DNA from: Anaerolineales bacterium
GTDB taxonomy: Bacteria > Chloroflexota > Anaerolineae > Anaerolineales > Villigracilaceae
DNA length: 64,000 nt
Reading direction: 5' to 3'
Assembly (NCBI GenBank): GCA_016927315.1
Contig: JAFGMV010000036.1
Location: 1 to 64,000 of the forward strand
Position numbers and translations under genes: made by a program. The notes below the pieces were generated by a model. It worked only from the letters and a program-made list of their open reading frames with translations, had not been told where the DNA came from and ran no database searches. This document shows, in pieces, positions 16,438 to 24,995 of the stretch. Each line of letters opens with the position of its first letter. Position 1 is the stretch's first letter.

Positions 16438-18963
16438 TTATTTCCTGGTTGTTTTCGGACTTTTTTGCGTACTCCTGGTCGTCGTCTTCTGGGGCACAGG
16501 CTTCTTCACCGGCCTTACGAAACGCTCTACATCCCATCCCAGGGTCACTGCCACAATCTCATCGCCGCCCTTGATCTCCTGGACAACTCCACCGCGCCCG
16601 GCAGCCCGTTTGCGCATGGGGGCGGCATCCAGGCGGCTCGATTTGGGCGCAGCCTTGATCAGGTGTAGTGTAACCACTGTGTTCGGTTTGCCGACTGCCA
16701 GGCCTGCCAGCCTGGCGCCGGGAGGCAGGTCTGGCCAGGCGATCACGCCGCGGCCATAACGTCCCTGAACCGGGAACTCGCCGGCCGGCGCCCGTTTCCC
16801 CTTGCCATCCGAAGTAACGAAGAAAAGGTCTCCTGCCTGCGGCAACACTTCTGCGCCAACGACCTCCTCCCCAACCCCCAGCTTAATACCATTTACCCCG
16901 GCTGCCGCCAGGCCCATCGGGCGTACCTCCTCCTCTTTGAAGCGTATACCGAAACCGGCCGAGGTGGCCAGCAGGATCTCCTTCCGGCTGTCTGTCAACA
17001 GGACCCAACCCAAACGGTCCCCGTCATTGACCTTGACCAGTGTGAAGGTCTGGGTCGATGATTGTCCCGGCAGTTCACTGACCAGGCTCTTCTTGACCAT
17101 ACCGCCGCGTGTGACCGTCAGCACAAAGGTGTCTTCCGGCAGGGTCGCTTTCTTGGCCGGCAAGGTGAATACCGCCGCCAGCCTGTCACCCTCCCGCAGC
17201 GGAGATACCTTATGAAACGGCACACCTTCGCTTAATTTGACCGCTTCAGGAATGGTATGCACCGCAACCGCAGCCGTAGTACCGCGCTCCGAAGCCAGGA
17301 AGAGGCTGTCATGGGTAGTGACCCGAACCAGCCAGCGCGGGGCATCGTTTCCACTCGGCCGCGGCGGCTTTTCATCAACAGTGCGCGCAATCAATCCATC
17401 CGCATTAACGCCCACCCAGACCTGCTGCTCAGGGATCAGGTCGGTAGTGGTCAGGACCGCCTGCTTTTTCTGTCCCTTTTGCAGATTGACGATTTGTGTG
17501 CGCCGCCGGTCGCCGTAGCGGTCTTTTACGGCCGTCAACTCAGCCGCCGCCACACCGCGCATCTTGCCGGGCGATTTCAGCAGGCTTTCAAGCTCTTTTA
17601 TAGTTACCCTGACCTCTTTATACTCAGATTCGATTTTCTTGCGTTCCAGGGCCGCCAGGCGCCGCAGCTGCATATCCAGGATCGCCTGAGCCTGGATTTC
17701 ACTCAATTTGAAACGTTTCATCAGGCGGCTGCGGGCCATACTGACATCGGCAGCTTTACGGATCAGGTTGATCACTTCATCCAGGTTTTTTAGCGCTACC
17801 AGATATCCTTCCAGAATATGCGCCCGCTGGCGGGCTTTATCGAGATCATACTCGCTGCGGCGCCGGATGACCTCCAGGCGGTGCTCGAGATAGACGCGCA
17901 GCGCCTGCTTGAGGCTGAGCATGCGCGGCTCACCATTGACCAGCGCCAGCAGGATAATGCTGAACGTGGTCTGCATAGGCGTGCGCTTGAAGAGTTCGGC
18001 CAGCACCTTTTCAGGGTCCACGTTCTTGGTAAGTTCGATCACTATTCGCATCCCCTGGCGATCCGATTCATCCCGCAGGTCGGTCAGGCCCTCCAGGTGG
18101 CCTTCGCGCGCCAGGTTCGCAATACGCTCGATCAGGCCAGACTTGTTCACCGCATACGGCAATTCAGTGACGATAATACGCGACTTGCTGCGTTCCATCT
18201 CCTCAATATGCGCCCGGGCCTGGATGATGATCCGCCCGCGGCCACTGCCATACGCGGCTTCAAGACCCTCCTCCCCCTTCTGCTGGAGAATAATACCGCC
18301 TGTCGGGAAGTCTGGTCCCTGGATGAATTCCATCAGCTCTTCAACAGAAATGTCATCCGTCTTTTCCCAGCGGTCAAGCATATAGACCAGGGCATCAGAC
18401 ACTTCTGCCAGGTTGTGCGGCGGTATAGAAGTAGCCATGCCAACCGCAATACCGGTGGCGCCATTGACCAGCAGGTTGGGAACTGCAGCCGGAAGCACCT
18501 CCGGCTCTTGTAAGGTATCGTCGAAATTTGGGGTGAAGTCAACCGTATCTTTCCCGATATCAGCCAGGATCTCCAGGGCCGGTATGGCCAGGCGCGCCTC
18601 CGTATAACGCATGGCAGCCGGCGGATCGCCATCGACAGACCCAAAGTTCCCCTGCCCGTCCACCAACAGAGTGCGGACTGAGAAATCCTGGGCCATGCGG
18701 GCCATGGCCTCATAGACAGCTGTATCGCTGTGCGGGTGGTACTTCCCCAATACCTCACCTACAATTCTGGCAGATTTCTTATAGGGGCTGTCTGCCCGCA
18801 GTCCCATATCGTACATGGCATACAAGATGCGGCGCTGTACGGGCTTGAGACCATCGCGCGCATCGGGCAGGGCGCGAGAAACAATGACGCTCATCGCATA
18901 ATCGAGATAGGCCTGCTGCATCTCCTGGTCAATATCAACTTTTCGTACCAATCCTAGTTCCAT
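16438..18963 (-). CDS. gyrA: type IIA topoisomerase subunit A (GyrA/ParC family)
   Basis: An 841-residue DNA-breaking subunit. The winged-helix/tower region has the catalytic Tyr in [10 protein letters not shown], and the C-terminal half contains the repeated beta-pinwheel blades. GGAG lies five bases before the ATG at 18963, which is preferred over the GTG at 18969. The region equivalent to the quinolone-resistance segment reads [10 protein letters not shown] where E. coli GyrA has HPHGDSAVYD, so three positions differ. No QRRGGKG-type GyrA box is visible; the expected position reads [10 protein letters not shown]. The protein may therefore act more like topoisomerase IV, so the symbol is a family label. 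It has its own promoter and terminator. Confidence 0.9.
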   Translation of the reverse strand: MELGLVRKVDIDQEMQQAYLDYAMSVIVSRALPDARDGLKPVQRRILYAMYDMGLRADSPYKKSARIVGEVLGKYHPHSDTAVYEAMARMAQDFSVRTLLVDGQGNFGSVDGDPPAAMRYTEARLAIPALEILADIGKDTVDFTPNFDDTLQEPEVLPAAVPNLLVNGATGIAVGMATSIPPHNLAEVSDALVYMLDRWEKTDDISVEELMEFIQGPDFPTGGIILQQKGEEGLEAAYGSGRGRIIIQARAHIEEMERSKSRIIVTELPYAVNKSGLIERIANLAREGHLEGLTDLRDESDRQGMRIVIELTKNVDPEKVLAELFKRTPMQTTFSIILLALVNGEPRMLSLKQALRVYLEHRLEVIRRRSEYDLDKARQRAHILEGYLVALKNLDEVINLIRKAADVSMARSRLMKRFKLSEIQAQAILDMQLRRLAALERKKIESEYKEVRVTIKELESLLKSPGKMRGVAAAELTAVKDRYGDRRRTQIVNLQKGQKKQAVLTTTDLIPEQQVWVGVNADGLIARTVDEKPPRPSGNDAPRWLVRVTTHDSLFLASERGTTAAVAVHTIPEAVKLSEGVPFHKVSPLREGDRLAAVFTLPAKKATLPEDTFVLTVTRGGMVKKSLVSELPGQSSTQTFTLVKVNDGDRLGWVLLTDSRKEILLATSAGFGIRFKEEEVRPMGLAAAGVNGIKLGVGEEVVGAEVLPQAGDLFFVTSDGKGKRAPAGEFPVQGRYGRGVIAWPDLPPGARLAGLAVGKPNTVVTLHLIKAAPKSSRLDAAPMRKRAAGRGGVVQEIKGGDEIVAVTLGWDVERFVRPVKKPVPQKTTTRSTQKSPKTTRK

Positions 18964-19038
18964 AAACACTCCGTGAAACCCTCAACCTCCCATTCTGACG
19001 CCGGCGGTTGAAAGGAATTAATGTTCTATAGCCTGCCT

Positions 19039-19067
19039 ATCTTAAGTGAGAAGGGGGAAAGCGTCAA
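19039..19067 (-). promoter_or_regulatory. promoter of the topoisomerase gene
   Basis: Minus strand TTGACG (19062-19067), a 17-base spacer and TAAGAT (19039-19044). It overlaps the stop codon of the preceding lipoprotein gene. Confidence 0.68.
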
Positions 19068-19897
19068 GGCGTGAAGTCGATTGTCCGCGAGAGGCACAAC
19101 CCAGATTGGGCCTCTTCGGTGCACAGGGTGATCGTGCCAGACAACTTGTGACCAGACGGATCATATGAAAAGAGGCCGCTGTTCGCGGTCGCGATTTCTC
19201 CGGCTGTCAACGCACTGTTAGCCTTGGCAACGATGCAGCCAGTCCACTTATCGAATGAGTCGGATGAAGAAGCAACGGTTGTGTTGGTATCCTTGTCATA
19301 CACCGCAGTCGAGTAAGACTTGAACTTCAAATCACCGGTATTCTCAACATTGAATACCACAAACCAACCGCTGCAGCTGTCCAGATCATGGTACGAAAGG
19401 ACAAATCCCGCCGGCGGCGTTGAAGTCGGCAGGGCTGTGTAGACCGGCAGGATATTCACATCACCAGACACGGCGGCATAGTTCCCCCACAACCAGCAGA
19501 AACTTCCCGGGGCATCCGGATTACGGATATACCAGTAGGTGTTGGACGAATTGCGTGCGACCACTTCGGCTGTTTCGCCAACCATCAGCCCGCCAACCCG
19601 ATCATAGATCTTCCCTGGCCCCACCCGGCAGTTGGTATCTACCGACACCCAGACCTGCGGCACGGAAGGCGTGGCCGAGGGCTGCCGCGCAGGAACCAAC
19701 GTCGCCGTCGGGACGGACGGCAGGCCAGTGGCTGTCGGGAGCGGCGCAGCAGCCGTCAATGTCCCGGCTACCGTGGTCCCGACGATATTGGGCGTTCCCG
19801 TTGGGAGACCCTGCACAGAGGTCGGCAGGTTACAGGAGAGCAAACCTGATACCATCCCAAACAGGATCACAGCTGACAAGTAATTCTTTTTGACCAT
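19064..19897 (-). CDS. secreted lipoprotein with SH3-like domain
   Basis: A 277-residue lipoprotein. The start at 19897 has AGGAGG eight bases upstream and is followed by a signal peptide ending in GLLSC; the 42 residues upstream in the same frame lack these features. A Pro/Thr/Ala linker (about 30-80) leads to a bacterial SH3-like stretch, VSVDTNCRVGPGKIYDRVGGLMVGETAEVVARNSSNTYWYIR, then a beta-rich C-terminal domain with paired cysteines. SH3-type modules in such proteins usually bind wall or surface ligands. Monocistronic, with its own promoter. Confidence 0.8.
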   Translation of the reverse strand: MVKKNYLSAVILFGMVSGLLSCNLPTSVQGLPTGTPNIVGTTVAGTLTAAAPLPTATGLPSVPTATLVPARQPSATPSVPQVWVSVDTNCRVGPGKIYDRVGGLMVGETAEVVARNSSNTYWYIRNPDAPGSFCWLWGNYAAVSGDVNILPVYTALPTSTPPAGFVLSYHDLDSCSGWFVVFNVENTGDLKFKSYSTAVYDKDTNTTVASSSDSFDKWTGCIVAKANSALTAGEIATANSGLFSYDPSGHKLSGTITLCTEEAQSGLCLSRTIDFTP

Positions 19898-19931
19898 GTG
19901 ATTTTCCTCCTGGATGAGCAATACTGACTTA

Positions 19932-19959
19932 ATAGTACCCCCCTGATGATGAAAATCAA
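19932..19959 (-). promoter_or_regulatory. promoter of the SH3-like lipoprotein
   Basis: Minus strand TTGATT (19954-19959), a 16-base spacer and TACTAT (19932-19937). The ribosome-binding site AGGAGG and the ATG at 19897 follow at normal distance. Confidence 0.55.
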
Positions 19960-20047
19960 TCCCCAAATCCGCTTTGAGGTGAAACACCTGCCGTTCTCCG
20001 CCGGGCCGGGTATCTGAAATCACATTCAGAAGCCGGTGCAGCCTGCC

Positions 20048-22126
20048 TTACTTACTATTTCCCTTCTTTTCCATAATGTCCAACCTGGCCGCCTGGAACG
20101 GGGCAGAAACATCAGGAATGGCTTCCGGACCGGCTTGATAGGCTTCCTCGATCCCGGCACGGATCTCATCCCAGAATGCACGCGCTGCCGACCATTTGTC
20201 CTCGCGGAAACGTGCCACCCATGCATGCAGGCTGTCATCATTCAGACCATGCCGCTCCCACTTTTCAAGGAACTTCCAGATAACATCAACGGTCCGCTCT
20301 GATTCCCAGAATACTGCCTGGCTGCCTTCCAGTTCATAGATCCGCTTCGAACATAAAAACTGGTGAGCTTTGTAGTCCAGTGGAAACTGGTAGTGAGCCT
20401 CGATGATCTCATCGACAATGGCTTCAACCCATTTGCGATGAAAACGACAGACACCGCTGTTCTCGCTGAACAACTCATAGACCATGCGTTCAACACACTT
20501 GCGGCCCAATGCTCTCGGCGGCACATAATCGACTCCATAATAAACAAAATACTTACCCATCATCGGCATTGGGGCCAACATACCCGGCACCCAATACTGG
20601 TTGGGCGCCATATATCCGCAGCTGCTGTGTGCAGTATAAACCGTATAATCGACTGAACGGATCCCATACCGTTCATCCAGGAGTCTGGCAGCCTGACGCA
20701 TCCCCTGGCGGAAGGGTTCCCCCTGCGCTTCAAAAACGATCATTTCTGCCACCCGCTGGGCATAACTTGCATTACGAGCCGAATCGGCCGCCGCATCGAA
20801 GTGCACAGACTCAGAGGCAAACTCAAAACTCATCTCCTCGGCAGGCGGCAGGCCAAAATCCTCCGGGGGCACCATGCCGCGATTGACCAGTTCCATCACC
20901 CAGGCAATCGTACAGCCCATTTGAATGGCATCGATACCCAGTGCATCGATGAAATGGTTCAACTTCTCTGCAGCCCGCTGGTCGAAGACTCCTACCTGCG
21001 GGCCCAAGGCATGGTAAGGTTCGTAATCCTTTTTATAGATGCCCACATACTTCTTGCACACCACCGAACAGGGTTCCCCGCAGTGAGCAAAATTCTTGGG
21101 TTCGATGGTCTCTTTGTTGAACTGCTCCAGGTAATGACCTGCGATGAAATTCTGCTGCTGCTCCAGGCGCTTTTGATCACTGGCATAGATCGATCCGTAA
21201 TTAAAACTGAACAGCTTGTCCTCGGCAGTGTACATATTGACCCCGAAAGTGCCGCCTGTCTGGAAACCGGGTGTATAGCGGTATTTCTCGGTCGCCCCCA
21301 GGTCCGCCTGTATCATTGACTGGCCATAATATTCCTGGAAATAACCGTTGATCTCTTTAGAATCCTTAAGATCCGGATCTTCCCAGTCCCCTCCGAAGAT
21401 GCACCCGGCCAGGTGATGGTACTGCAGCATCCGGCTGCCCAACCCGCCCCGCCCCGCCCAATCATCAATAGGCAGGATGCGGCCTTTCTTGACCTGGTTC
21501 GAACCAATGATCCCTTCAATTGTACGCCGGGAAGCCGGTCCGACACAGAACACCCGCACCCAATCGTTTTCGTATTCGCGGCTATAACGGTCGTAGATAG
21601 CCTGCTGCAGGGCGTAATAGCCATAGAGCAGGGCGCCGTCAGGATCGGCCTGACCAACCCAGAGCGCATCCACATCAAGCGGCTCCAGGCGGGCAGAGAT
21701 TTCGCCATTCTGATGGTTGAGGATCAGGACAGAATCCTGGGGCGCCTGGCCTTTAATGGTCACAAAATCCACCCCCACCCGGTGCATGATATAGGCGCCT
21801 CCCCCCAACGATGAAACAAAGAAGCCCTGCCAGGAGGGAGAATACCCGCAGAAGACCAGCCGCCGGGTTCCCGGTATCCTTGAACCCGCCAGCGGACCTC
21901 CCCCCCAGGTCATCACCTCCGGCGGTTCATACCCCTGCAGTCCTGTCGGAGGCAGATCAGCGCCCTGCGGGATCCCCAGCGCCCGGGTGTATTGCCCCCA
22001 ACCATAATCAACCGGACCAATAATATGTACCCCATTGATGCGGTGTTCAATCCGGTTGATCTGGTATTCACCGCTCGCCAGATCGATCACCAGTTCTCGT
22101 TGTCCTAACTCATGCGTCATGTCCAT
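20048..22126 (-). CDS. aldehyde:ferredoxin oxidoreductase (tungsten AOR) family protein
   Basis: A 692-residue member of the AOR family, enzymes that use a tungsten bis-pterin and one 4Fe-4S cluster. N-terminal family segments include TWGGGPLAGSRIPGTRRLVFCGYSP and GRGGLGSRM. The cluster-binding motif reads HCGEPCSVVCKKY, a C-x3-C-x3-C spacing in place of the C-x2-C-x3-C of Pyrococcus AOR. A fourth Cys is present near the C-terminal third in SGVCRF. Its substrate cannot be read. No ferredoxin or pterin-assembly gene is adjacent. A promoter-like element ends six bases before the ATG, and no ribosome-binding site is seen, which suggests a leaderless mRNA. Confidence 0.88.
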   Translation of the reverse strand: MDMTHELGQRELVIDLASGEYQINRIEHRINGVHIIGPVDYGWGQYTRALGIPQGADLPPTGLQGYEPPEVMTWGGGPLAGSRIPGTRRLVFCGYSPSWQGFFVSSLGGGAYIMHRVGVDFVTIKGQAPQDSVLILNHQNGEISARLEPLDVDALWVGQADPDGALLYGYYALQQAIYDRYSREYENDWVRVFCVGPASRRTIEGIIGSNQVKKGRILPIDDWAGRGGLGSRMLQYHHLAGCIFGGDWEDPDLKDSKEINGYFQEYYGQSMIQADLGATEKYRYTPGFQTGGTFGVNMYTAEDKLFSFNYGSIYASDQKRLEQQQNFIAGHYLEQFNKETIEPKNFAHCGEPCSVVCKKYVGIYKKDYEPYHALGPQVGVFDQRAAEKLNHFIDALGIDAIQMGCTIAWVMELVNRGMVPPEDFGLPPAEEMSFEFASESVHFDAAADSARNASYAQRVAEMIVFEAQGEPFRQGMRQAARLLDERYGIRSVDYTVYTAHSSCGYMAPNQYWVPGMLAPMPMMGKYFVYYGVDYVPPRALGRKCVERMVYELFSENSGVCRFHRKWVEAIVDEIIEAHYQFPLDYKAHQFLCSKRIYELEGSQAVFWESERTVDVIWKFLEKWERHGLNDDSLHAWVARFREDKWSAARAFWDEIRAGIEEAYQAGPEAIPDVSAPFQAARLDIMEKKGNSK

Positions 22127-22132
22127 GAGTCT

Positions 22133-22161
22133 AACATAACTGGCAAAATCATGCAGTTCAA
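22133..22161 (-). promoter_or_regulatory. putative leaderless promoter of the AOR-family gene
   Basis: Minus strand TTGAAC (22156-22161), a 17-base spacer and TATGTT (22133-22138), then only six bases before the ATG at 22126. Transcription would begin at or beside the start codon. Confidence 0.55.
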
Positions 22162-22224
22162 GCTGTTAGCCAATCTGGAATTTCCCTTTGCCCCCGGCCC
22201 GCGTCTGCCCGGAGCGGACCACCC

Positions 22225-22255
22225 TTGACGGTATATAATACACGTGTTATATATC
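22225..22255 (+). promoter_or_regulatory. promoter with embedded PadR-type operator
   Basis: TTGACG (22225-22230), a 17-base spacer and TATATA (22248-22253). An AT-rich inverted repeat centred on CACGTG (arms 22232-22243 and 22244-22255, nine of twelve positions paired) fills the spacer and -10 box. This placement fits autorepression by the PadR protein encoded just downstream. Confidence 0.72.
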
Positions 22256-22290
22256 TTGTAAGAAACATAAGCCAGTGAAAGGATACAAAG

Positions 22291-22839
22291 ATGTCTTTGA
22301 AACATACCATCCTGGGTTTCCTCAACGCCGCTCCCAAAACCGGATATGACCTGCAAAAGAGTATCGATTTATCCATACAGCATTTCTGGCCATCAACGCA
22401 AAGCCAGATCTACAGGACACTCAAGGAACTTGAAGGGGAAAAACTGATCTCAGGGGAAATACATATCCAGAGTGAAAAACCGAACAAAAAGGTCTACACG
22501 CTCACCGCTGCCGGTCAGGAGGAATTAGTCCGCTGGCTGTCAGAACCGCTGGTCATCCCCCCGCACCGCAGCCAGTTCCTGGTCCAGTTGTTTTTTTCAA
22601 GGCATCTCGACCCCTCCATAATCATTTCCAACCTTGAAAATCACAGGAACCAATTGGAAAAACGTCTCGCATTCCTGGAAAGTGATGAAGCGCAGTCAAG
22701 GATCGAATTGGGGAGATCTGCGCAAGAAAAAGCAATCTATCAGATTATTATTGAGAACGGCATCCATATCCTGAAAAGTGAAATCGAATGGGCCAACCAT
22801 TCAATCGGAAGGTTGTATAAATTCATACAAAAGAATTGA
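22291..22839 (+). CDS. PadR-family transcriptional regulator
   Basis: A 182-residue PadR regulator. The winged-helix domain (1-85) has the family opening LKHTILGFLNAAPKTGYDLQKSID, FWPSTQSQIYRTLKELEGEKLI and KKVYTLTAAGQEEL. The C-terminal half is the long dimerisation helix region (Vir_act_alpha_C-like). AAAGG lies eight bases before the ATG. PadR proteins typically bind a palindrome and repress a neighbouring transporter; a palindrome sits in its own promoter, and the only transporter gene nearby is a truncated permease. A control effect on the divergent AOR gene, whose promoter is about 65 bases away, is also possible. Confidence 0.92.
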   Translation: MSLKHTILGFLNAAPKTGYDLQKSIDLSIQHFWPSTQSQIYRTLKELEGEKLISGEIHIQSEKPNKKVYTLTAAGQEELVRWLSEPLVIPPHRSQFLVQLFFSRHLDPSIIISNLENHRNQLEKRLAFLESDEAQSRIELGRSAQEKAIYQIIIENGIHILKSEIEWANHSIGRLYKFIQKN

Positions 22840-23128
22840 ATACGGAAGCGTAATTCATTGAAACAGCATCAGACCCGTCAAACATGCTTTGGATGGAGTC
22901 GGCCACATCATTTCAGTTGTCAATAAATACAACCACAACAAAGACACAACCGAAAAACGAGAAACACGATTACACTTATCAAATCGGCGTTAATTATGGA
23001 AAACACCGATCGGATTGGGGAAAAGCACCTGTGAATCGACAAAAAATACCCTGACCCTATGGGAAACAAGAAATGCAACTCTGCACTGGTTAAGAACATA
23101 TGTAGATTGTGAAGATGAACCTGACATT
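22840..23128 (+). other. gap between padR and the permease remnant
   Basis: About 290 bases. Part is open in frame with the permease (from 23015), but the residues have no membrane character and no resemblance to an ABC transporter. This is where an ATPase gene and the first half of the permease would be expected. No repeat or terminator is seen. Confidence 0.4.
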
Positions 23129-23746
23129 ATGTCATATATGTTCCCCACGACCGTCCTGCTGAGCGTAATTATTGCCAGTCTGACTCACACCACCCGTATC
23201 GCTCGCTGGCGGGAACAGGGTGTCTTCCGCCGCCAGGCGCTAACACAGGGCCCGCTGTCTGGGCTGCTCCTGGGAGCAGCCATCATACAGATACTGGTGG
23301 GCCTGCTGCAGGGGCTGGTCATGCTGGTATTCGGCGCAGCCCTGCTGCAGCTGTCTATCGACATGCCAGGCAGTCTGATCGCCCTGGCTGTGATGGCTCT
23401 GGCCGCGGCAACATTCGTTGCCATGGGTTCTTTTGTAGCTGCGGTCACCCGCAAAGCGGATATTGCAGGGTACACATTTATATTTGAGCTGCTGCCGTTG
23501 GCCTTTCTGGGAAGCTTTCCAGAAGAAATGCTGCCTGCTACTATGAACGCCATCACTCCCTGGCTGCCTACATCCATGGCGACAGAATTGATCGGTATGC
23601 TGTTTTACAGCGGCCACTTACCAGAAAATACAGCCTTCCACCTGGCAGGACTGTTTGTGTACCCGTTGATATTTACCCTGTTGAGCACCCGCAAACTACG
23701 TTGGGATGGATCACCCGGCAATCGGTTCCCTGGATGGACCCAATGA
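23129..23746 (+). pseudogene. 5'-truncated ABC-2-type transporter permease
   Basis: About 205 residues corresponding to the C-terminal half of an ABC-2 permease: five or so membrane helices with TVLLSVIIASLTHTTRIARWREQGVFRRQALTQGP, FVAMGSFVAAVTRKADIAGYT and the closing PLIFTLLSTRKLRWD. Ordinary ABC-2 permeases have about six helices in roughly 250-400 residues with an N-terminal helix and extracellular loop that are missing here. The open frame extends upstream to 23015 but the added residues are not membrane-like. No ribosome-binding site precedes ATG 23129, and no ATPase gene accompanies it. Most likely a deletion remnant of the transporter once controlled by PadR. Confidence 0.65.
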
Positions 23747-23826
23747 TCCCTTTGCAGTCGAACTTGCCTGTGCTGCCGCACGGGCAGCCGTGCAGCCCGA
23801 CGGGGATCTGTGTTGAGTAGAGGCAG

Positions 23827-24002
23827 ACTACCCTGTTTTTCCCGGAAAACTGTGCCACCCTGCGACCGGAACTGTGACTGTTTTGCAGGTAACCTGTGAC
23901 TGTTTTGTTGAAAAACTGTGACTGTTTTTGTTACCACCTGTCACAGTTTTGGTTGAGAACTGCCGCAGATCCTGTCGAGAACTGCGGCGGGGTTGGTCAA
24001 TG
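23827..24002. repeat. array of eight degenerate 22-bp direct repeats
   Basis: Units start at 23827, 23849, 23871, 23893, 23915, 23937, 23959 and 23981, exactly 22 bases apart. The third to fifth share CTGTGACTGTTTT almost perfectly, and the sixth reads CTGTCACAGTTTTG. The outer units keep the first three bases (A or C, then CT) and most keep a G/A-rich end. The period equals about two helical turns, as in plasmid iterons or transposase-binding sites. Because 22 is not a multiple of three and no frame is kept, it does not encode a protein repeat. Confidence 0.85.
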
Positions 24003-24112
24003 ATCAACCCGGGTAGTTTGGGAAGCGCTGCCGGACCGAATCAGCAGGCGCGGGTTGGCTTTCAGGGGAGATCAGGAGAAAAAGAGGGGATACAATGCTG
24101 TATCCCCCCCAA

Positions 24113-24262
24113 AGGCCATGTCACTGCGCGCCTGCCGGGCGTGGCAGTCTCACCGTAACCATGACTCTGCGAGACGTTCTGAAAGAACGGCGTGGCAGTC
24201 TCACCGCATAGAAAACATATGCCCCGGCGCCACGAGACTGCTTCGCTCTGCTCACAATAACA
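24113..24262. repeat. REP-like palindromic intergenic repeat
   Basis: The 16-base string CGTGGCAGTCTCACCG occurs at 24140-24155 and 24191-24206. Its core GCAGTCTC is inverted as GAGACTGC at 24234-24241, followed by TTCGCTCTGCTCACAATAACA. The arrangement resembles the widespread TCATTGCGAG...GCAATCTC family of bacterial intergenic repeats. It lies 20 bases downstream of the DUF4469 gene. Confidence 0.7.
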
Positions 24263-24281
24263 CATGGCACCATGCTTCTAT

Positions 24282-24995
24282 TTACGGGCTGGCCGGCGGG
24301 CTCACAGCCAGGGTCTCTGCCAGCGTCCCCGGGCGGACCTGATCACCTCCCAACGCCGCCCGCACCTCCAGGCGGTAGACTCCCTCCTCCAGCCCGTCCG
24401 GCGTCCGGAAGATCAGGCTGCCGGGCTGGTTGCGGGCGACGACCGAAACACGCCTCTCGCTGCCGTCCGCCCCGATCAAGTAGATACCCTGGTCGGGGGC
24501 CTGCGGGTCGAACTTCAGCCGGCCGCCGTAGATCCCGGCCAGGCCGCCCGGCGTCAGTGTGCTGCCGCGTTCGCCGCTCTCATAGTCGATGAAGGACTGC
24601 ACAATTGGCTTGGGAACATCGCTGATGACTTTGGTGACGCCGGCGTTTTCAGCGACCGCCCGGCGAAAGCGGGCGCCCGGGCTGACCCGTCCGGCGACCT
24701 GGTGACGGCCTGCATCGAAGCAGTCCTCCGGCCCGTCGAAGTTGCCCTTGACGCTGGCGCTGTAGTTGGCGCTGGGGGTCAGGACACTGTACCCCAACAA
24801 GACCAGGTGTTCGATGGTGCTGAAATAATCTTCCAACACACCCAGGATATCGGCCCTGGTGACGGTCGAGCCGCGCTCGACCATGGTGTTGATAACCGTA
24901 TCCAGGTCAGCGGCGCCGCGGCGCCGGACCCAGGCTGAGTAGACGCCGGGAGCGACGTTCAAGGGGTTTTCACGCAATGCGTAATTGATGCTCAT
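24282..24995 (-). CDS. DUF4469 protein with IHF/HU-like DNA-binding domain
   Basis: A 237-residue protein of the DUF4469 family. The N-terminal half (about 1-125) matches the HU/IHF-like domain of that family: NPLNVAPGVYSAWVRRRGAADLDTVINTMVERGSTVTRADILGVLEDY, then the VSPGARFRRAV region. The C-terminal half is a DUF4469-type beta domain (GERGSTLTPGGLAGIYGGRLKFDP, DQGIYLIGADGS). AGGAG lies seven bases before the ATG. HU-like domains usually bend DNA; the role of this family is not established. It is monocistronic in a G+C-rich patch, with unusual repeat DNA on both sides. Confidence 0.82.
   Translation of the reverse strand: MSINYALRENPLNVAPGVYSAWVRRRGAADLDTVINTMVERGSTVTRADILGVLEDYFSTIEHLVLLGYSVLTPSANYSASVKGNFDGPEDCFDAGRHQVAGRVSPGARFRRAVAENAGVTKVISDVPKPIVQSFIDYESGERGSTLTPGGLAGIYGGRLKFDPQAPDQGIYLIGADGSERRVSVVARNQPGSLIFRTPDGLEEGVYRLEVRAALGGDQVRPGTLAETLAVSPPASP

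Larger units (their letters stand above)
23747..24281. other. gene-free repeat region
   Basis: About 535 bases without a believable gene. It holds a 22-bp tandem array (23827-24002), a small hairpin GGGTTG (23990-23995) with CAACCC (24005-24010), and a REP-like palindromic repeat (24113-24262). Confidence 0.75.

Noticed and set aside
23015-23128. 5' extension of the permease with GKST as a Walker A
   Set aside because: GKST occurs without the full GxxGxGK motif and the sequence is not ATPase-like; coincidence in a remnant.
23827-24002. CRISPR array
   Set aside because: The 22-bp units are contiguous with no spacers and no cas genes are near.
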